Positions 38,845 to 48,224 of a stretch of 64,000 bases of DNA are shown piece by piece. The DNA comes from Clostridium minihomine (lineage in GTDB: Bacteria > Bacillota > Clostridia > Oscillospirales > Acutalibacteraceae), in the NCBI RefSeq assembly GCF_900240385.1, contig NZ_OEQH01000002.1, positions 384,488 through 448,487 on the forward strand, read 5' to 3'. The notes beneath the pieces were generated by a model that was not told the origin of the DNA, ran no database searches, and saw nothing but the letters and a program-made list of their open reading frames with translations. Positions within the stretch are counted from its first letter, which is position 1. Each line of letters starts with the position of its first letter. A program made the translations under genes and the position numbers.

Positions 38845-40365
38845 TTACTGCCCCTTTGGTTCCTTTTTCTCTTTGGATATTTCCTTGAAGGGAGCATCCT
38901 CCGCTTCTATTTTTAACTGTTTCTCTTTGTTCTTCGGCAGCCAGAACTGGAATTTGCAATATTCATTTTCTACGCTGGACACTGTAATTTCACCACCGTG
39001 CAAACCAATAATAGTACGCACAATATATAGGCCCAGCCCCATTCCGTTTTTATCCTGACTGCGGGATTTATCCGTTTTATAGAAACGTTCAAAAATCATA
39101 TCCACTTCATCCGGAGGAATTCCCGCGCCACTGTTCTTCACGCTGACAATATCTTTATCCGGCTTATCTTCCACATGAATTTCAATGTAGCCGCCAATGT
39201 TTGTAAATTTTACGGCATTCTCAATTAAATTATACAACACCTGATGAATCATATCCGGATCCCCGTCTACAAACAGGCTTTCCGCATCTTCCAGTCCACG
39301 AACTTCCAGATGTTTTTCTTCAATCGCTTTTTCAAATGAAAGCAAAGCGGACAAAATTGTATTGGTCAAATCAAACCGGCCCGGCCGAAGCTTTAGCTCC
39401 CCGTTGTCAATCCGGGACAAGTCCAGCATGGTTCGTACCAGCCGAGACAGCCTTTTGACTTCGGTAGAAACAATTTTCAGGTAATGCTCCTGCTTTTCCG
39501 GCGGAATGGTTCCATCCAGAATGCCATCGATAAAACCCGCGATTGTTGTCATCGGTGTTTTCAATTCGTGGGACACATTGGCAATAAAATTACGGCGCAC
39601 CGTTTCACCGGACGCAAGAGAGGCCGCCATATTATTAAAAGCCAAAGCCAGCTGGCCAATTTCATCATTGCTGGTAACCGGTACCCGCACGGCAAAATTC
39701 CCTTCGCCAAAGCTGTGTGCCGCCAAAGACATATCATGCAAAGGCCGCACCAGCTGATACGAAAACAGCCACACCAGCGCAAAAGACAGCATAAACACCA
39801 TCACGGCAGCAAGCAAAAACATTCGCAAAGCTTCTGTTCGGTATACCTGCAGCGAATAGATATTCGAAGCGGTAAAAACTGCCCCAATGCTGACGGATAC
39901 TCCGTCCTCTCCCTTTACCTGTATGGGAACACCAACAATATAATGGGGCTGCTGATAGATATCCCCCAAGGTTCCGGTTCCAAGATATCCACCCCGAAGA
40001 GCCTGAGCCATAATTTGCGCTTCCACATCTGCGCCGCCGACATCGCCCCCGCCCGCATAGGCAGAAAGAAGCCGCACCCCATTTTTATCGGTAACAAAAA
40101 TGTCTGCATCAATATTCACAGAAAAGGCCGAAATAAACGCCTGCATGCGCTTTCCGTCCACCATATACTGGTTATCCTGAATCATAATAACGCTCTCTGA
40201 GGCTACGCTGGCCACGCTCTGAGCATTTTTGCTGAGCAAATCCCGCTTTTCATCCTGCCAATAGCGAGAGATAAAGCTGATCATCACCACGCCCAGAAAA
40301 ATAAAACTGACCAGAATAATCAGCAGGGTGATGCGCAAATATTTTTTAAACAGCGTTTTTCTCAC
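38845..40365 (-). CDS. Sensor histidine kinase
   Basis: A 506-residue membrane kinase. Transmembrane 1 (about 11-33), an extracytoplasmic sensor of about 140 residues with a Cache-like look (ADIFVTDKNGVRLLSA, PHYIVGVPIQV), transmembrane 2 (about 182-204), HAMP (about 205-257), then the HisKA domain with phosphorylated His266 in FIANVSHELKTPMTTIAGF. The ATPase part has the N box YNLIENAVKFT, and G1/G2 boxes (SGAGIPPDE, GMGLGLYIV). It is encoded 30 bp after its response regulator and 23 bp before htrA, so it is likely to sense envelope stress (inference). Confidence 0.93.
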   Translation of the reverse strand: MRKTLFKKYLRITLLIILVSFIFLGVVMISFISRYWQDEKRDLLSKNAQSVASVASESVIMIQDNQYMVDGKRMQAFISAFSVNIDADIFVTDKNGVRLLSAYAGGGDVGGADVEAQIMAQALRGGYLGTGTLGDIYQQPHYIVGVPIQVKGEDGVSVSIGAVFTASNIYSLQVYRTEALRMFLLAAVMVFMLSFALVWLFSYQLVRPLHDMSLAAHSFGEGNFAVRVPVTSNDEIGQLALAFNNMAASLASGETVRRNFIANVSHELKTPMTTIAGFIDGILDGTIPPEKQEHYLKIVSTEVKRLSRLVRTMLDLSRIDNGELKLRPGRFDLTNTILSALLSFEKAIEEKHLEVRGLEDAESLFVDGDPDMIHQVLYNLIENAVKFTNIGGYIEIHVEDKPDKDIVSVKNSGAGIPPDEVDMIFERFYKTDKSRSQDKNGMGLGLYIVRTIIGLHGGEITVSSVENEYCKFQFWLPKNKEKQLKIEAEDAPFKEISKEKKEPKGQ

Positions 40366-40395
40366 GCAACCAGACGTCCTTTCCCAGAATTAATC

Positions 40396-41085
40396 TTATT
40401 CCTTAACCTCAAATTTATAACCAACACCCCATACGGTTTTCAAAGCCCATCTGTCCGAAACGCCTTCCAGCTTTTCGCGCAACCGTTTTACATGTACGTC
40501 AACCGTGCGGGAATCACCGTAATAGTCAAAGCCCCAAACCTCATCCAACAGTTGATCTCGGGTGAATACTCGGTTCGGATTGCTTGCCAGATGATAAATC
40601 AGTTCCATTTCTTTGGGTGGTGTATCCACCTGCACGCCCTTTACCCGCAGCTCATAGTTGGTCAGGTTGATAGAAAGCTGATCAAATTTCACTTCTTTAA
40701 TTAATTCGTCGGTATTCTGGCCCATGCGGCGAAGAACCGCTTTGATGCGGGCCACCACTTCCTTGGCCTCAAAAGGCTTGACCACATAATCGTCAGCACC
40801 CAGCTCGAGCCCAAGAACCTTGTCAAACACTTCGCCCTTGGCTGTCAGCATAATAATCGGGCACTGCGACTTTTTGCGAATTTCTCGACAGACCTGCCAC
40901 CCGTCCAATTCCGGCAGCATAATGTCCAGAAGAATCAGATCCGGGTTTTCCGAATCAAAAATATCCACTGCCCTTTTTCCATCATTGGCAATTGCCACAT
41001 GAAAGCCTTCTTTTTCCAGATACAGCCGCAGCAGTTCGCAGATGTTCTGATCATCGTCTACCACAAGGATTTTTCCTGCCGCCAT
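40396..41085 (-). CDS. OmpR-family response regulator
   Basis: A 229-residue regulator. The receiver domain (about 1-118) has the acidic pocket VVDDD, the phospho-acceptor Asp54 in LILLDIMLPELDG, Thr in MLTA and the conserved Lys in VVKPF. A winged-helix DNA-binding domain (about 130-228) has PPKEMELIYHLASNPNRVFTRDQLLDEVWG and TVDVHVKRLREKL. It is the first gene of the regulator-kinase-htrA operon and probably activates htrA. An AGGAGGAG site precedes the ATG. Confidence 0.95.
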   Translation of the reverse strand: MAAGKILVVDDDQNICELLRLYLEKEGFHVAIANDGKRAVDIFDSENPDLILLDIMLPELDGWQVCREIRKKSQCPIIMLTAKGEVFDKVLGLELGADDYVVKPFEAKEVVARIKAVLRRMGQNTDELIKEVKFDQLSINLTNYELRVKGVQVDTPPKEMELIYHLASNPNRVFTRDQLLDEVWGFDYYGDSRTVDVHVKRLREKLEGVSDRWALKTVWGVGYKFEVKE

Positions 41086-41229
41086 TGCGATTCTCCTCCT
41101 GTAAAAATAAATAGGTATAAAAACACGCGGGCCATCTTGCCAAACCAGACTTTACGCGCATGGTATTCCAATCATTATTGTACTAAACCGGGACGAAAAA
41201 AGGATGAATATTTTATAAAACTTTTTTTC

Positions 41230-41679
41230 TCAACCTTCCTTAATCATTTGAAGATAAGGCAAGGCGGAATACCCCAAACGACAGTACAAATCTCGTGCCC
41301 GCTCATTATCCGGCTCCGTTTCCAGCCGCAGGCGCCTCACCTGCTTGCCCAAAAGCTGATCCATCTGCATCAGCACCTTGCTTCCGAGCCCTTTGCCCTG
41401 AAATTCCGGGCGCAGATACAGTTCTTCTACCCACAGCACCAAGCCGCCTGCTTCCTGCGAAAACGTTTTCGACAAAAGCACATATCCGGCCGTTTTTCCT
41501 TCTTCCTCCAGAATATATGCCTTGGCATATTGATCCGAGCGCATCAGCTCCTCAAAAGTTGCCTCACAGTGCTCCTTGGGAATATCATGCACAACCGCAT
41601 CTGAAGCGTAAAATTCTCCCGTCATTTCCAAATATACATCTTTATCTTGCTGCGTCAATTCACGCATCATCTGAATCAC
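41230..41679 (-). CDS. GNAT-family acetyltransferase
   Basis: A 149-residue N-acetyltransferase. Core strands AYILEEEGKTAGYVLLSK and WVEELYLRPEFQGKGLGSKVLMQM form the acetyl-CoA pyrophosphate loop (R/Q-x-x-G-x-G/S as PEFQGKGLGSK); the end LETEPDNERARDLYCRLGY is the motif B pattern. The acceptor is unknown; relatives act on aminoglycosides, protein N-termini or polyamines. GTG 41679 lies very close to the GGAGAG site, so ATG 41670 or 41667 may be the real start. It is a single-gene unit. Confidence 0.87.
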   Translation of the reverse strand: MIQMMRELTQQDKDVYLEMTGEFYASDAVVHDIPKEHCEATFEELMRSDQYAKAYILEEEGKTAGYVLLSKTFSQEAGGLVLWVEELYLRPEFQGKGLGSKVLMQMDQLLGKQVRRLRLETEPDNERARDLYCRLGYSALPYLQMIKEG

Positions 41680-41892
41680 ACTCTCCGTTCTCTGTCTCTT
41701 TTTATCGTATCCAATCAGGATTTTTCTTCCTGTTCAGCATAGCATATTCTTTCGTTTTGGGCAAATTCTATTCCCGGCTTACGAATAGTATTCCTATTCA
41801 CCTTTCTTTCTTCCCGCTTTGTGTAAATTTGCTTGCAGGAAGCGTCGGGGAATGTTACACTATAGTGTATGGCTATACGGGAGGAATTACCG

Positions 41893-42315
41893 ATGGAAAA
41901 GCTAAAAAAAGCATGGCGGTTCCTGACTTCGCCGGAAATGCTTTCTTATCTGGTGTTCGGGGTCCTGACGACACTGATTAATATTTTGCTGGCTGGCCTT
42001 TTATATGATGCCCTTCACTGGAATTTGTATGTTGCCAACACGCTGGCCTGGGTGGCTTCCGTTGCCTTTGCCTTTATCACCAACAAGCTGTTTGTGTTTC
42101 AAAGCAAAAGCTTTGAGCCTTCTGTCCTGATGCATGAATCCATATCCTTTTTGGGGGCACGCCTGTTTTCTTTGGGTGTCGATACCTTGGGAATGGGGCT
42201 TTTGGTGCAGTTGTTTCATTGGAATTTCTGGTTGTCCAAGATCCTGATGAACGTGATCGTGGTCGTCCTGAATTATATTTTTAGCAAGCTGCTTATTTTC
42301 AACCAGAAAAAATAA
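41893..42315 (+). CDS. GtrA-like membrane protein
   Basis: A 140-residue protein with four hydrophobic segments (YLVFGVLTTLINILLAGLLY, LYVANTLAWVASVAFAFI, a weak third one, WLSKILMNVIVVVLNYIFSKLLIF). The pattern F-G-x-x-T-T-L-I-N and S-V-x-x-A-F-[IL]-x-N-[KR]-x-[FW]-V-F (FAFITNKLFVFQS) identifies the GtrA/DPMS-TMD family that helps move polyprenyl-linked sugars across the membrane. ATG 41893 follows GGGAGG; an upstream in-frame ATG at 41869 does not. It is followed by glyQS after 38 bp. Confidence 0.9.
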   Translation: MEKLKKAWRFLTSPEMLSYLVFGVLTTLINILLAGLLYDALHWNLYVANTLAWVASVAFAFITNKLFVFQSKSFEPSVLMHESISFLGARLFSLGVDTLGMGLLVQLFHWNFWLSKILMNVIVVVLNYIFSKLLIFNQKK

Positions 42316-42353
42316 AGGGGCGCAGCCAGCGTCCCGAAATCGGAGGATGAATT

Positions 42354-43730
42354 ATGTTAAAGAACAGCGAAAAAACCATGGATAAAGTTGTCGGCCTATG
42401 TAAAAACCGGGGATTTGTCTATTCCGGCTCTGAGATTTACGGCGGATTATCCAACACTTGGGATTATGGCCCGCTGGGAGTGGAATTTAAAAATAACGTG
42501 AAAGCGGCGTGGCGCCAGAAGTTTGTTCAGGAAAGCCCCCATAACGTGGGGTTAGACGCTGCAATTCTGATGAACCCGCAAGTATGGGTGGCCTCGGGCC
42601 ATGTGGGCGGATTTTCCGACCCGCTGATGGACTGCCGCGACTGCCATACCCGCCACCGTGCCGATAAGCTGATTGAAGATAAAGGCGGCGATGCCAACGG
42701 CATGACCTTCCAGCAAATGGCAGACTATATTCAGGAGCACGAAATTACATGCCCCGGCTGTGGTGCGAAAAACTTTACGGATATCCGCAAATTTAACCTG
42801 ATGTTTAAAACCTTTCAAGGCGTTACCGAAGATGCTAAAAACGAAATCTTTCTGCGCCCCGAAACCGCTCAGGGCATTTTTGTAAACTTTGCGAACATTC
42901 AGCGCACCACCCGCCGCAAAATTCCTTTCGGCGTTTGCCAAATCGGCAAATCTTTCCGCAATGAAATCACTCCCGGAAACTTTACCTTCCGCACCCGTGA
43001 GTTCGAGCAGATGGAACTGGAGTTCTTCTGTAAACCAGGCACCGATTTGGATTGGTTCTATTACTGGAAAGATTTCTGCAAAAACTGGCTTTTGAATCTG
43101 GGACTCAGAGAAGAAAACTTGCGCCTGCGTGACCATGAAGCAGAAGAGTTGTCTTTCTATTCCAAAGCCACCACCGATATTGAATTCCTGTTCCCCTTTG
43201 GCTGGGGTGAGCTTTGGGGAATTGCAGACCGTACCGATTACGATCTCAAACAGCATCAGGATCATTCCGGCAAAGCGCTGGACTATTTTGATCCGGAACT
43301 GAACGAGCGCTATATCCCCTATGTGGTAGAGCCTTCCCTCGGCGCAGATCGCGTGGCTCTGGCCTTTTTAGTGGATGCTTACGACGAGGAACAGCTGGGT
43401 GAAAATGACAGCCGCATCGTCATGCACCTGCATCCGGCGCTGGCGCCTTATAAGGCGGCCATTCTCCCCCTTTCCAAAAAGCTGGGCGAAAAAGCGCAGG
43501 AAGTTTATGCACTGTTAGCCAAACACTTTATGGTGGAATATGACGATGCCGGCTCCATCGGCAAGCGTTACCGCCGCCAAGACGAAATTGGCACTCCCTT
43601 CTGCCTGACGTATGATTTTGAAAGTGAAGCCGATGGCTGTGTCACGGTTCGCGACCGCGATACCATGCAGCAAGAACGCATTTCCATCGACAAGCTGGTG
43701 GATTATATTAAAGAGCGCTTGCAATTCTAA
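42354..43730 (+). CDS. glyQS: Glycyl-tRNA synthetase, single-chain dimeric type
   Basis: A 458-residue class II synthetase. It shows [28 protein letters not shown] at the start, motif 2 [34 protein letters not shown], motif 3 region [14 protein letters not shown], and the C-terminal anticodon-binding domain ([29 protein letters not shown]). A zinc-like Cys set (CRDC, CPGC) lies in the insertion. This is the alpha2 type found in many Firmicutes, not the alpha2beta2 one. It is co-transcribed with gtrA and has no T-box in the 38-bp gap. GGAGG precedes the ATG. Confidence 0.96.
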   Translation: MLKNSEKTMDKVVGLCKNRGFVYSGSEIYGGLSNTWDYGPLGVEFKNNVKAAWRQKFVQESPHNVGLDAAILMNPQVWVASGHVGGFSDPLMDCRDCHTRHRADKLIEDKGGDANGMTFQQMADYIQEHEITCPGCGAKNFTDIRKFNLMFKTFQGVTEDAKNEIFLRPETAQGIFVNFANIQRTTRRKIPFGVCQIGKSFRNEITPGNFTFRTREFEQMELEFFCKPGTDLDWFYYWKDFCKNWLLNLGLREENLRLRDHEAEELSFYSKATTDIEFLFPFGWGELWGIADRTDYDLKQHQDHSGKALDYFDPELNERYIPYVVEPSLGADRVALAFLVDAYDEEQLGENDSRIVMHLHPALAPYKAAILPLSKKLGEKAQEVYALLAKHFMVEYDDAGSIGKRYRRQDEIGTPFCLTYDFESEADGCVTVRDRDTMQQERISIDKLVDYIKERLQF

Positions 43731-43754
43731 TTGATTTTGTAACGCATTCGTTTA

Positions 43755-43788
43755 CCCCTGTGGCAGCTTGCCACAGGGGTGCGCTTTT
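43755..43788 (+). terminator. Terminator of glyQS
   Basis: CCCCTGTGGCA pairs with TGCCACAGGGG with a 3-nt loop, followed by TGCGCTTTT. The T-tract is shifted by four bases but the stem is perfect. Confidence 0.75.
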
Positions 43789-43885
43789 ATCCTTCGCAAA
43801 TCAACAGTGTCCTGATAAAGATCATGAGGGCTCGCATTATAAGATTAAGGTACCGTATTCTTTCAAACGGTTGACGGAGGTTCCT

Positions 43886-44527
43886 ATGCTGGGCGCAGTG
43901 CTTTACTATACCATAAACACTCTACCTGTATTGATCTGTTTGTTTCTGGTTTTTCTATCGTTTTCCATCTATTCCAGCCGAAAAAAGAACAGCAAATTAA
44001 ACTGGAAATCGCTATTAATCCAATATGTATTTACCGCATATTTGGTTTTGGTCTTATCTATCGTCGGTGTCACATCCCTTCTGTTTTTCCTGCGAAACCC
44101 CCAGTACTTCAGGACATCAAACATAGATGTAAATCTGATTCCCTTTGTGAACATACGCTCCGACTTTAGTCAATACCTTGCAAATATTCTTTTATTTGTA
44201 CCGTTTGGCTTTCTTTTTCCTCTGCTCACTCCAGAAAATCGTCCGTGTTCCACCCTGTTATGGGGAATCGGCTTTTCCTTTTCCATTGAATTTCTGCAGC
44301 TTTTTTCCCTGCGCACCACAGACATTAACGATCTGATGATGAACAGCCTGGGTGTCCTATTGGGGTATCTTTTCTTTTCTATTTTACAAAGAACTCGTCT
44401 TCACGCTGGATTTCAGGCATTTTCCACTGATCTCTACAAGAAAAAATGGGAACGAAGTTATTATTTTCTGCTGGCATATGGATTTCTGTTTCTCTATGAT
44501 TTTTTCACTATGCTGAGAACAAAATAA
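43886..44527 (+). CDS. VanZ-family membrane protein
   Basis: A 213-residue protein with five to six hydrophobic segments. The VanZ blocks are: VNLIPFVNIRSDFSQYLANILLFVPFGFLFPLL (N-x-x-x-F-x-P-x-G-F), GIGFSFSIEFLQLFSLRTTDINDLMMNSLGVLLGYLFF (E-x-x-Q-x-x-x-x-R-x-x-D-I-x-D-x-x-x-N-x-x-G). These are the invariants of the family, named after the teicoplanin-resistance accessory gene; its molecular function is not settled. The ATG at 43886 has ACGGAGG upstream. It stands alone. Confidence 0.88.
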   Translation: MLGAVLYYTINTLPVLICLFLVFLSFSIYSSRKKNSKLNWKSLLIQYVFTAYLVLVLSIVGVTSLLFFLRNPQYFRTSNIDVNLIPFVNIRSDFSQYLANILLFVPFGFLFPLLTPENRPCSTLLWGIGFSFSIEFLQLFSLRTTDINDLMMNSLGVLLGYLFFSILQRTRLHAGFQAFSTDLYKKKWERSYYFLLAYGFLFLYDFFTMLRTK

Positions 44528-44643
44528 AGACCTCACATGATCAGAAAGAATATCCCCTTTCTAAAATGATTTTCCCTATGTAAAACAGGATATCCCTGGC
44601 TCAAAAAGTACAAGCCAAAGCACGAACCATTTCCTCACATGCG

Positions 44644-44685
44644 AAAAGAGCGGCAGAATGTAACGTTACATTCTGCCGCTCTTTT
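44644..44685. terminator. Perfect 42-nt palindromic terminator
   Basis: AAAAGAGCGGCAGAATGTAA followed by its exact reverse complement, with A/T ends for termination on either strand. It sits between the convergent VanZ and FabG-type genes (stop 44702). A cruciform is also possible, as there is no separate loop. Confidence 0.85.
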
Positions 44686-44701
44686 GGCGTTGTATTTTAT
44701 T

Positions 44702-45454
44702 TTACCCAATCACCATTCCACCGTTGACCCCCAACACCTGCCCGGTAATAAAATCGGACCGGCTGTCTGCCAAAAAGAACACGGCTTCCGCAATGTCGCG
44801 GCAAGTTCCCACCACCCCAAGCGGGGTTTCCTCACAAAGCTGTTCCAGGGTTTCCGGCGATAAGGCACAGTTCATTTCCGTATCAATCACACCGGGCGCA
44901 ACGCAGTTAACCTGAATTCCAGATGGCCCCACTTCTTTGGCCAAGGCCCGGGTTAATCCAATCAGCGCAGCCTTAGCGGCAGAATAGTGTACTTCGCAAG
45001 AGCCGCCAATCTGCCCCCACATGGAAGAAACATTGATAATTTTGCCCCGGTGACGATGAATCATTCCACGAAGCGCACATTGACTGCAATGAAAAGCCCC
45101 GTCTACATGCACGGCAAACATCCTGCGCCAATCATCTTCCGTCAAATCGGTAAACAGCTTTTGCTGGGCAATGCCTGCGTTGTTTACCAACACATCCACA
45201 TCCCCGAACCGCCCCTGAATTTGTGCAAACATCTGCTCCACCTGTTTGCGATCAGACACATCAGCATGAATGGGCAAAATCCGCTCCCCGGCAGAAACGC
45301 CCAAACATTCTTCCAGCGCTGCCGCCAATTCTTCCGCCTGCTTTTTGCTGGTATGATAATTCAGTGCCACCCGGCAGCCTTCCAACGCAAATCGGCGGGC
45401 AATTTCACTGCCGATTCCGCGGGATGCCCCGGTCACCAACACGGTCTTTTCCAT
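44702..45454 (-). CDS. Short-chain dehydrogenase, FabG-like
   Basis: A 250-residue SDR reductase. It has the NADP-binding VLVTGASRGIGSEIARRFA, the NNAG motif (LVNNAGIAQQKLF), the Ser in NVSSMWGQIGG, the catalytic YSAAKAALIG (Tyr-x-x-x-Lys), and the end VNCVAPGVIDTEM and GQVLGVNGGMVI. It most resembles 3-oxoacyl-ACP reductase FabG, but no other fatty acid gene is near, so the substrate may differ. It follows rsmE, with a gap of about 50 bp. Confidence 0.88.
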   Translation of the reverse strand: MEKTVLVTGASRGIGSEIARRFALEGCRVALNYHTSKKQAEELAAALEECLGVSAGERILPIHADVSDRKQVEQMFAQIQGRFGDVDVLVNNAGIAQQKLFTDLTEDDWRRMFAVHVDGAFHCSQCALRGMIHRHRGKIINVSSMWGQIGGSCEVHYSAAKAALIGLTRALAKEVGPSGIQVNCVAPGVIDTEMNCALSPETLEQLCEETPLGVVGTCRDIAEAVFFLADSRSDFITGQVLGVNGGMVIG

Positions 45455-45503
45455 TGTTTTCTCCTATCCCTGCCATCCTAAAAAATGAGATTACTCAGAT
45501 ATA

Positions 45504-46235
45504 TTACATATTTCCGGTCAAAAGCATCAAAGCAGAGAGTGCAGCTACCGGCGCGGTTTCTGTACGAAAAATCCGGGGTCCCAAGGTTGCCACGTGGGCA
45601 CCTTTCTGCTGGGTCAATTCCACCTCGCTGGTTTCAAATCCACCCTCCGGCCCGACAAACAAAGAAATCCGTTTTTCCTGTTCCACTGCAAGTGCCCTCA
45701 GGCTCTTCCCTTCCCCTTCATAAAAGAACAGCAGCCTGTCCCCATCCGCCACAGCCTGATCCAATGCCTTTGCAAAGGGGGTAATAGCCATTACCTGCGG
45801 CACAATTCCCCTGCCACACTGCTTGGCAGCTTCCAGTGCAATTTTCTGCCAGCGTTCCACCTTGCGGCGGGCAGCTTTTTCATCGGGCCGAGAAATACAT
45901 CGGGCACTAAACACAGGCACAATCCGGCAAGCGCCGCTTTCCACCGCTTTTTGCACCACCGTGTCCATTTTATCGGCTTTGGGCAAAGCTTGGTACAGTG
46001 TAATAAATACCGAAGGCTCCCCCGCGCTGAGCTGCTGATCCAGAACCCTTACCTGTGCCCGTCCGCTTTCGGTCTTTATTAAAACACAGCGGTAATCTGT
46101 CCCCTGGCCGTTACATAGAGTCAGTTCCTCCCCTTCGCGCATCCGCAGCGACTTTACAATATGAGTTCCATTTTCCCCGTCAACCCAAGGCTCATCGCCC
46201 AGTGCACAGAAAAAATCAATAAAAAATCTTGGCAA
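45504..46235 (-). CDS. rsmE: 16S rRNA m3U1498 methyltransferase
   Basis: A 243-residue SPOUT-family methyltransferase adding N3-methyl to U1498. The N-terminal PUA-like domain (MPRFFIDF, HIVKSLRMREGEELTLCNGQG) leads to the SPOUT knot: KADKMDTVVQKAVESGACRIVPVFSARC, KIALEAAKQCGRGIVPQV, ISLFVGPEGGFETSEVEL and LGPRIFRTETAPVAALSAL. All of these are family signatures. It stands upstream of the FabG-type gene and has an unusually long untranslated leader (see the promoter at 46529). Confidence 0.95.
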   Translation of the reverse strand: MPRFFIDFFCALGDEPWVDGENGTHIVKSLRMREGEELTLCNGQGTDYRCVLIKTESGRAQVRVLDQQLSAGEPSVFITLYQALPKADKMDTVVQKAVESGACRIVPVFSARCISRPDEKAARRKVERWQKIALEAAKQCGRGIVPQVMAITPFAKALDQAVADGDRLLFFYEGEGKSLRALAVEQEKRISLFVGPEGGFETSEVELTQQKGAHVATLGPRIFRTETAPVAALSALMLLTGNM

Positions 46236-46528
46236 AATACTCTCACTCTTTCCGGCTGAATGCCCTAGTCTGATCCCAATGGTTGGTTAAAAAGATCCGC
46301 TGGCTCCATATCCTTCTCTCGAATTCCAGATGCCTGCGGCAATTCCTGCTATTTGGTTCCCAGAAAAGGGCGCCTTTGCGCGGCAAAGATGCTTTTATAT
46401 TCCCTTCGGTTCCCCAGTATTTATGAATTTAATAAACCTATAAACCAGCACACAGCCATACAAAAGGCAACCACAGGCAACCCATGGTGTGCAACCAGTA
46501 AATAGTCAAAAACACAATGAATGCACTT
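46236..46528 (-). other. Long leader or possible small RNA upstream of rsmE
   Basis: About 290 nt without a convincing gene between the promoter at 46558-46529 and rsmE. It contains GCACACAGCCAT, which can fold back on ATGGTGTGC, two direct copies of GGCAACC spaced by ACA (about 46462-46478), and GCGCCTTTGCGCGGCAAAG near 46370-46388. This may be a structured 5' leader or a separate small RNA. I do not recognise 6S, tmRNA, RNase P or a known riboswitch. Confidence 0.35.
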
Positions 46529-46558
46529 ATTATATTCTACCGATAAACCCAAAGTCAA
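46529..46558 (-). promoter_or_regulatory. Promoter upstream of the rsmE leader
   Basis: Minus-strand TTGACT (46558-46553), an 18-bp spacer and TATAAT (46534-46529). The expected transcript start is near 46522, leaving a leader of about 287 nt before rsmE. Confidence 0.65.
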
Positions 46559-46570
46559 TGCCATAATTTG

Positions 46571-46609
46571 AAAAAAGGTTCGGCGGTCAAATTCCGCCGA
46601 ACCTTTTTT
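46571..46609 (-). terminator. Terminator of the cupin-hcp operon
   Basis: AAAAAAGGTTCGGCGG is an exact inverted repeat with CCGCCGAACCTTTTTT around a 7-nt loop; the minus-strand T-run lies 20 bp beyond the hcp stop. It overlaps nothing else and separates hcp from the rsmE promoter. Confidence 0.85.
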
Positions 46610-46628
46610 GTGGAACAGAAACAGAGGA

Positions 46629-48194
46629 TTATCCTAAAATTGTTTTAAGATCTTGTTCCGGAGTTGAAATGGGGGTCAGTCCAAAGGTTTCTACCAGAAC
46701 ATTCAGCACACCGGGAGAAACAAAGGCGGGCAAAGACGGCCCTAACAAAATGTTCTTAATTCCCAAGTGCAGAAGGGACAGCAGAATGCAAACGGCCTTC
46801 TGCTCGTACCAAGACAGAACTAAGGTCAGCGGCAAGTCGTTTACGCCGCACTCAAAGGCTTCTGCCAAAGCCACCGCCACACGAATGGCACTGAAAGCAT
46901 CGTTGCACTGTCCCATATCCATCAAACGGGGCAGACCGGCCACTTCGCCCAGATGCATGTCGTTAAAGCGGTATTTTCCGCAGGCCAATGTCAGGATAAT
47001 GGAGTCCTCGGGGGTTTGCTTTACAAAGTCGGTATAGTAATTACGCCCGGGTCTTGCTCCGTCACAGCCGCCCACCAAAAAGAAGTGGCTGATTTTTCCA
47101 TCTTTCACCGCCTGAATTACATCGCCGGCCACCGATAAAACCGTGCCGTGACCAAATCCGGTGGTGACATCTTTGCCGCCGTTGATTCCGGTCATCACAT
47201 GGTCTTCGGGATACCCGCCCAGCTCCAGCGCTTTTTCAATAACCGGAGTAAAGTCTTTGTCATCGTCAATATGCACCATTCCGGGATAGGCCACCACTTC
47301 AGTGGTAAAGATACGGTCGCGGTAATTGTCCTTGACTGGCATCAGACAGTTTGTGGTAAACAGAACCGGCCCGGGAATATCTAAAAATTCCTTCTGCTGG
47401 TTCTGCCAGGCGGTGCCGAAATTACCTTTCAGATGCGGATATGCTTTCAGCTTGGGGTACCCATGAGCCGGCAGCATTTCACCGTGTGTATAAATATTAA
47501 TTCCCTTGTCTTTGGTTTGTTCCAGCAGCAAATACAAATCATGCAAATCATGCCCGCTGATGACAATAAAGGGGCCTTTTTCAATGGTCAGCGGAACCGT
47601 GGTGGGAACGGGAGTGCCATAGCTTTCTGTATTGGCCTTATCCAGCATTTCCATACATTTCAGATTTACACGGCCCGTTTCCAGAACCAACGCCAGCAGC
47701 TCATCGCCGCTCATATTTTCGTCGCCGATAGCAGCCAGCGACCGCACGAAGAAATCGTTCACTTCGTCGTCGGAATATCCCAGCATCAGCGCATGAAACG
47801 CATATGCGGCCATCCCGCGAATTCCAAACAGAATCAACGACTTCAAAGAACGGACATCCTCGTTATCCTGCCAAAGTGTGTTCATGTCAAATCCCTGTTG
47901 GGGAACGGTTCCGGGCAACAATTTATGCTGCTCTTTGCGAATTCTTTGGGTGTGCTGCTCAATGGACTCATTGTCAAAACTAACATTGGTAATGGTGATA
48001 AACAGTCCTTCAATCAAAAGGCGGTAAGCAGCATCGGGCAGTTTCTTCCCGTTTGCCGCCTGACAGAAGTCCACCATTGCTCCGGTCAGTCCATCCTGAA
48101 AATTGGCGGTATCATCCTGCTTACCGCAAACACCTGCGCGTCCTGTGCAGCCTTTTCCTCCGGCTGTCTGCTCACACTGAAAACAAAACATCAT
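46629..48194 (-). CDS. hcp: Hybrid cluster protein (hydroxylamine/NO reductase)
   Basis: A 521-residue iron-sulfur protein that reduces NO or hydroxylamine under nitrosative stress. The N-terminal Cys motif FCFQCEQTAGGKGC...GVCG binds the [4Fe-4S] cluster. Hybrid-cluster ligands are seen in ISGHDLHDLYLLLEQ, TNCLMPV, LACGKYRFND and the C-terminal DMGQCNDAFSAIRVAVALAEAF with LVLSWYEQKAV. The length is near that of clostridial Hcp (about 530-550). The cupin gene lies 30 bp upstream and both are under a predicted FNR-like site. The electron donor Hcr is absent nearby. Confidence 0.95.
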   Translation of the reverse strand: MMFCFQCEQTAGGKGCTGRAGVCGKQDDTANFQDGLTGAMVDFCQAANGKKLPDAAYRLLIEGLFITITNVSFDNESIEQHTQRIRKEQHKLLPGTVPQQGFDMNTLWQDNEDVRSLKSLILFGIRGMAAYAFHALMLGYSDDEVNDFFVRSLAAIGDENMSGDELLALVLETGRVNLKCMEMLDKANTESYGTPVPTTVPLTIEKGPFIVISGHDLHDLYLLLEQTKDKGINIYTHGEMLPAHGYPKLKAYPHLKGNFGTAWQNQQKEFLDIPGPVLFTTNCLMPVKDNYRDRIFTTEVVAYPGMVHIDDDKDFTPVIEKALELGGYPEDHVMTGINGGKDVTTGFGHGTVLSVAGDVIQAVKDGKISHFFLVGGCDGARPGRNYYTDFVKQTPEDSIILTLACGKYRFNDMHLGEVAGLPRLMDMGQCNDAFSAIRVAVALAEAFECGVNDLPLTLVLSWYEQKAVCILLSLLHLGIKNILLGPSLPAFVSPGVLNVLVETFGLTPISTPEQDLKTILG

Positions 48195-48224
48195 TGCAAA
48201 TCCCTCCGTTTTTCTGTTTCTTTC

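Noticed and set aside
46236-46528. 6S RNA, tmRNA or RNase P RNA
   Set aside because: None of the conserved sequence elements of these RNAs was recognised; only a general structured leader can be claimed.
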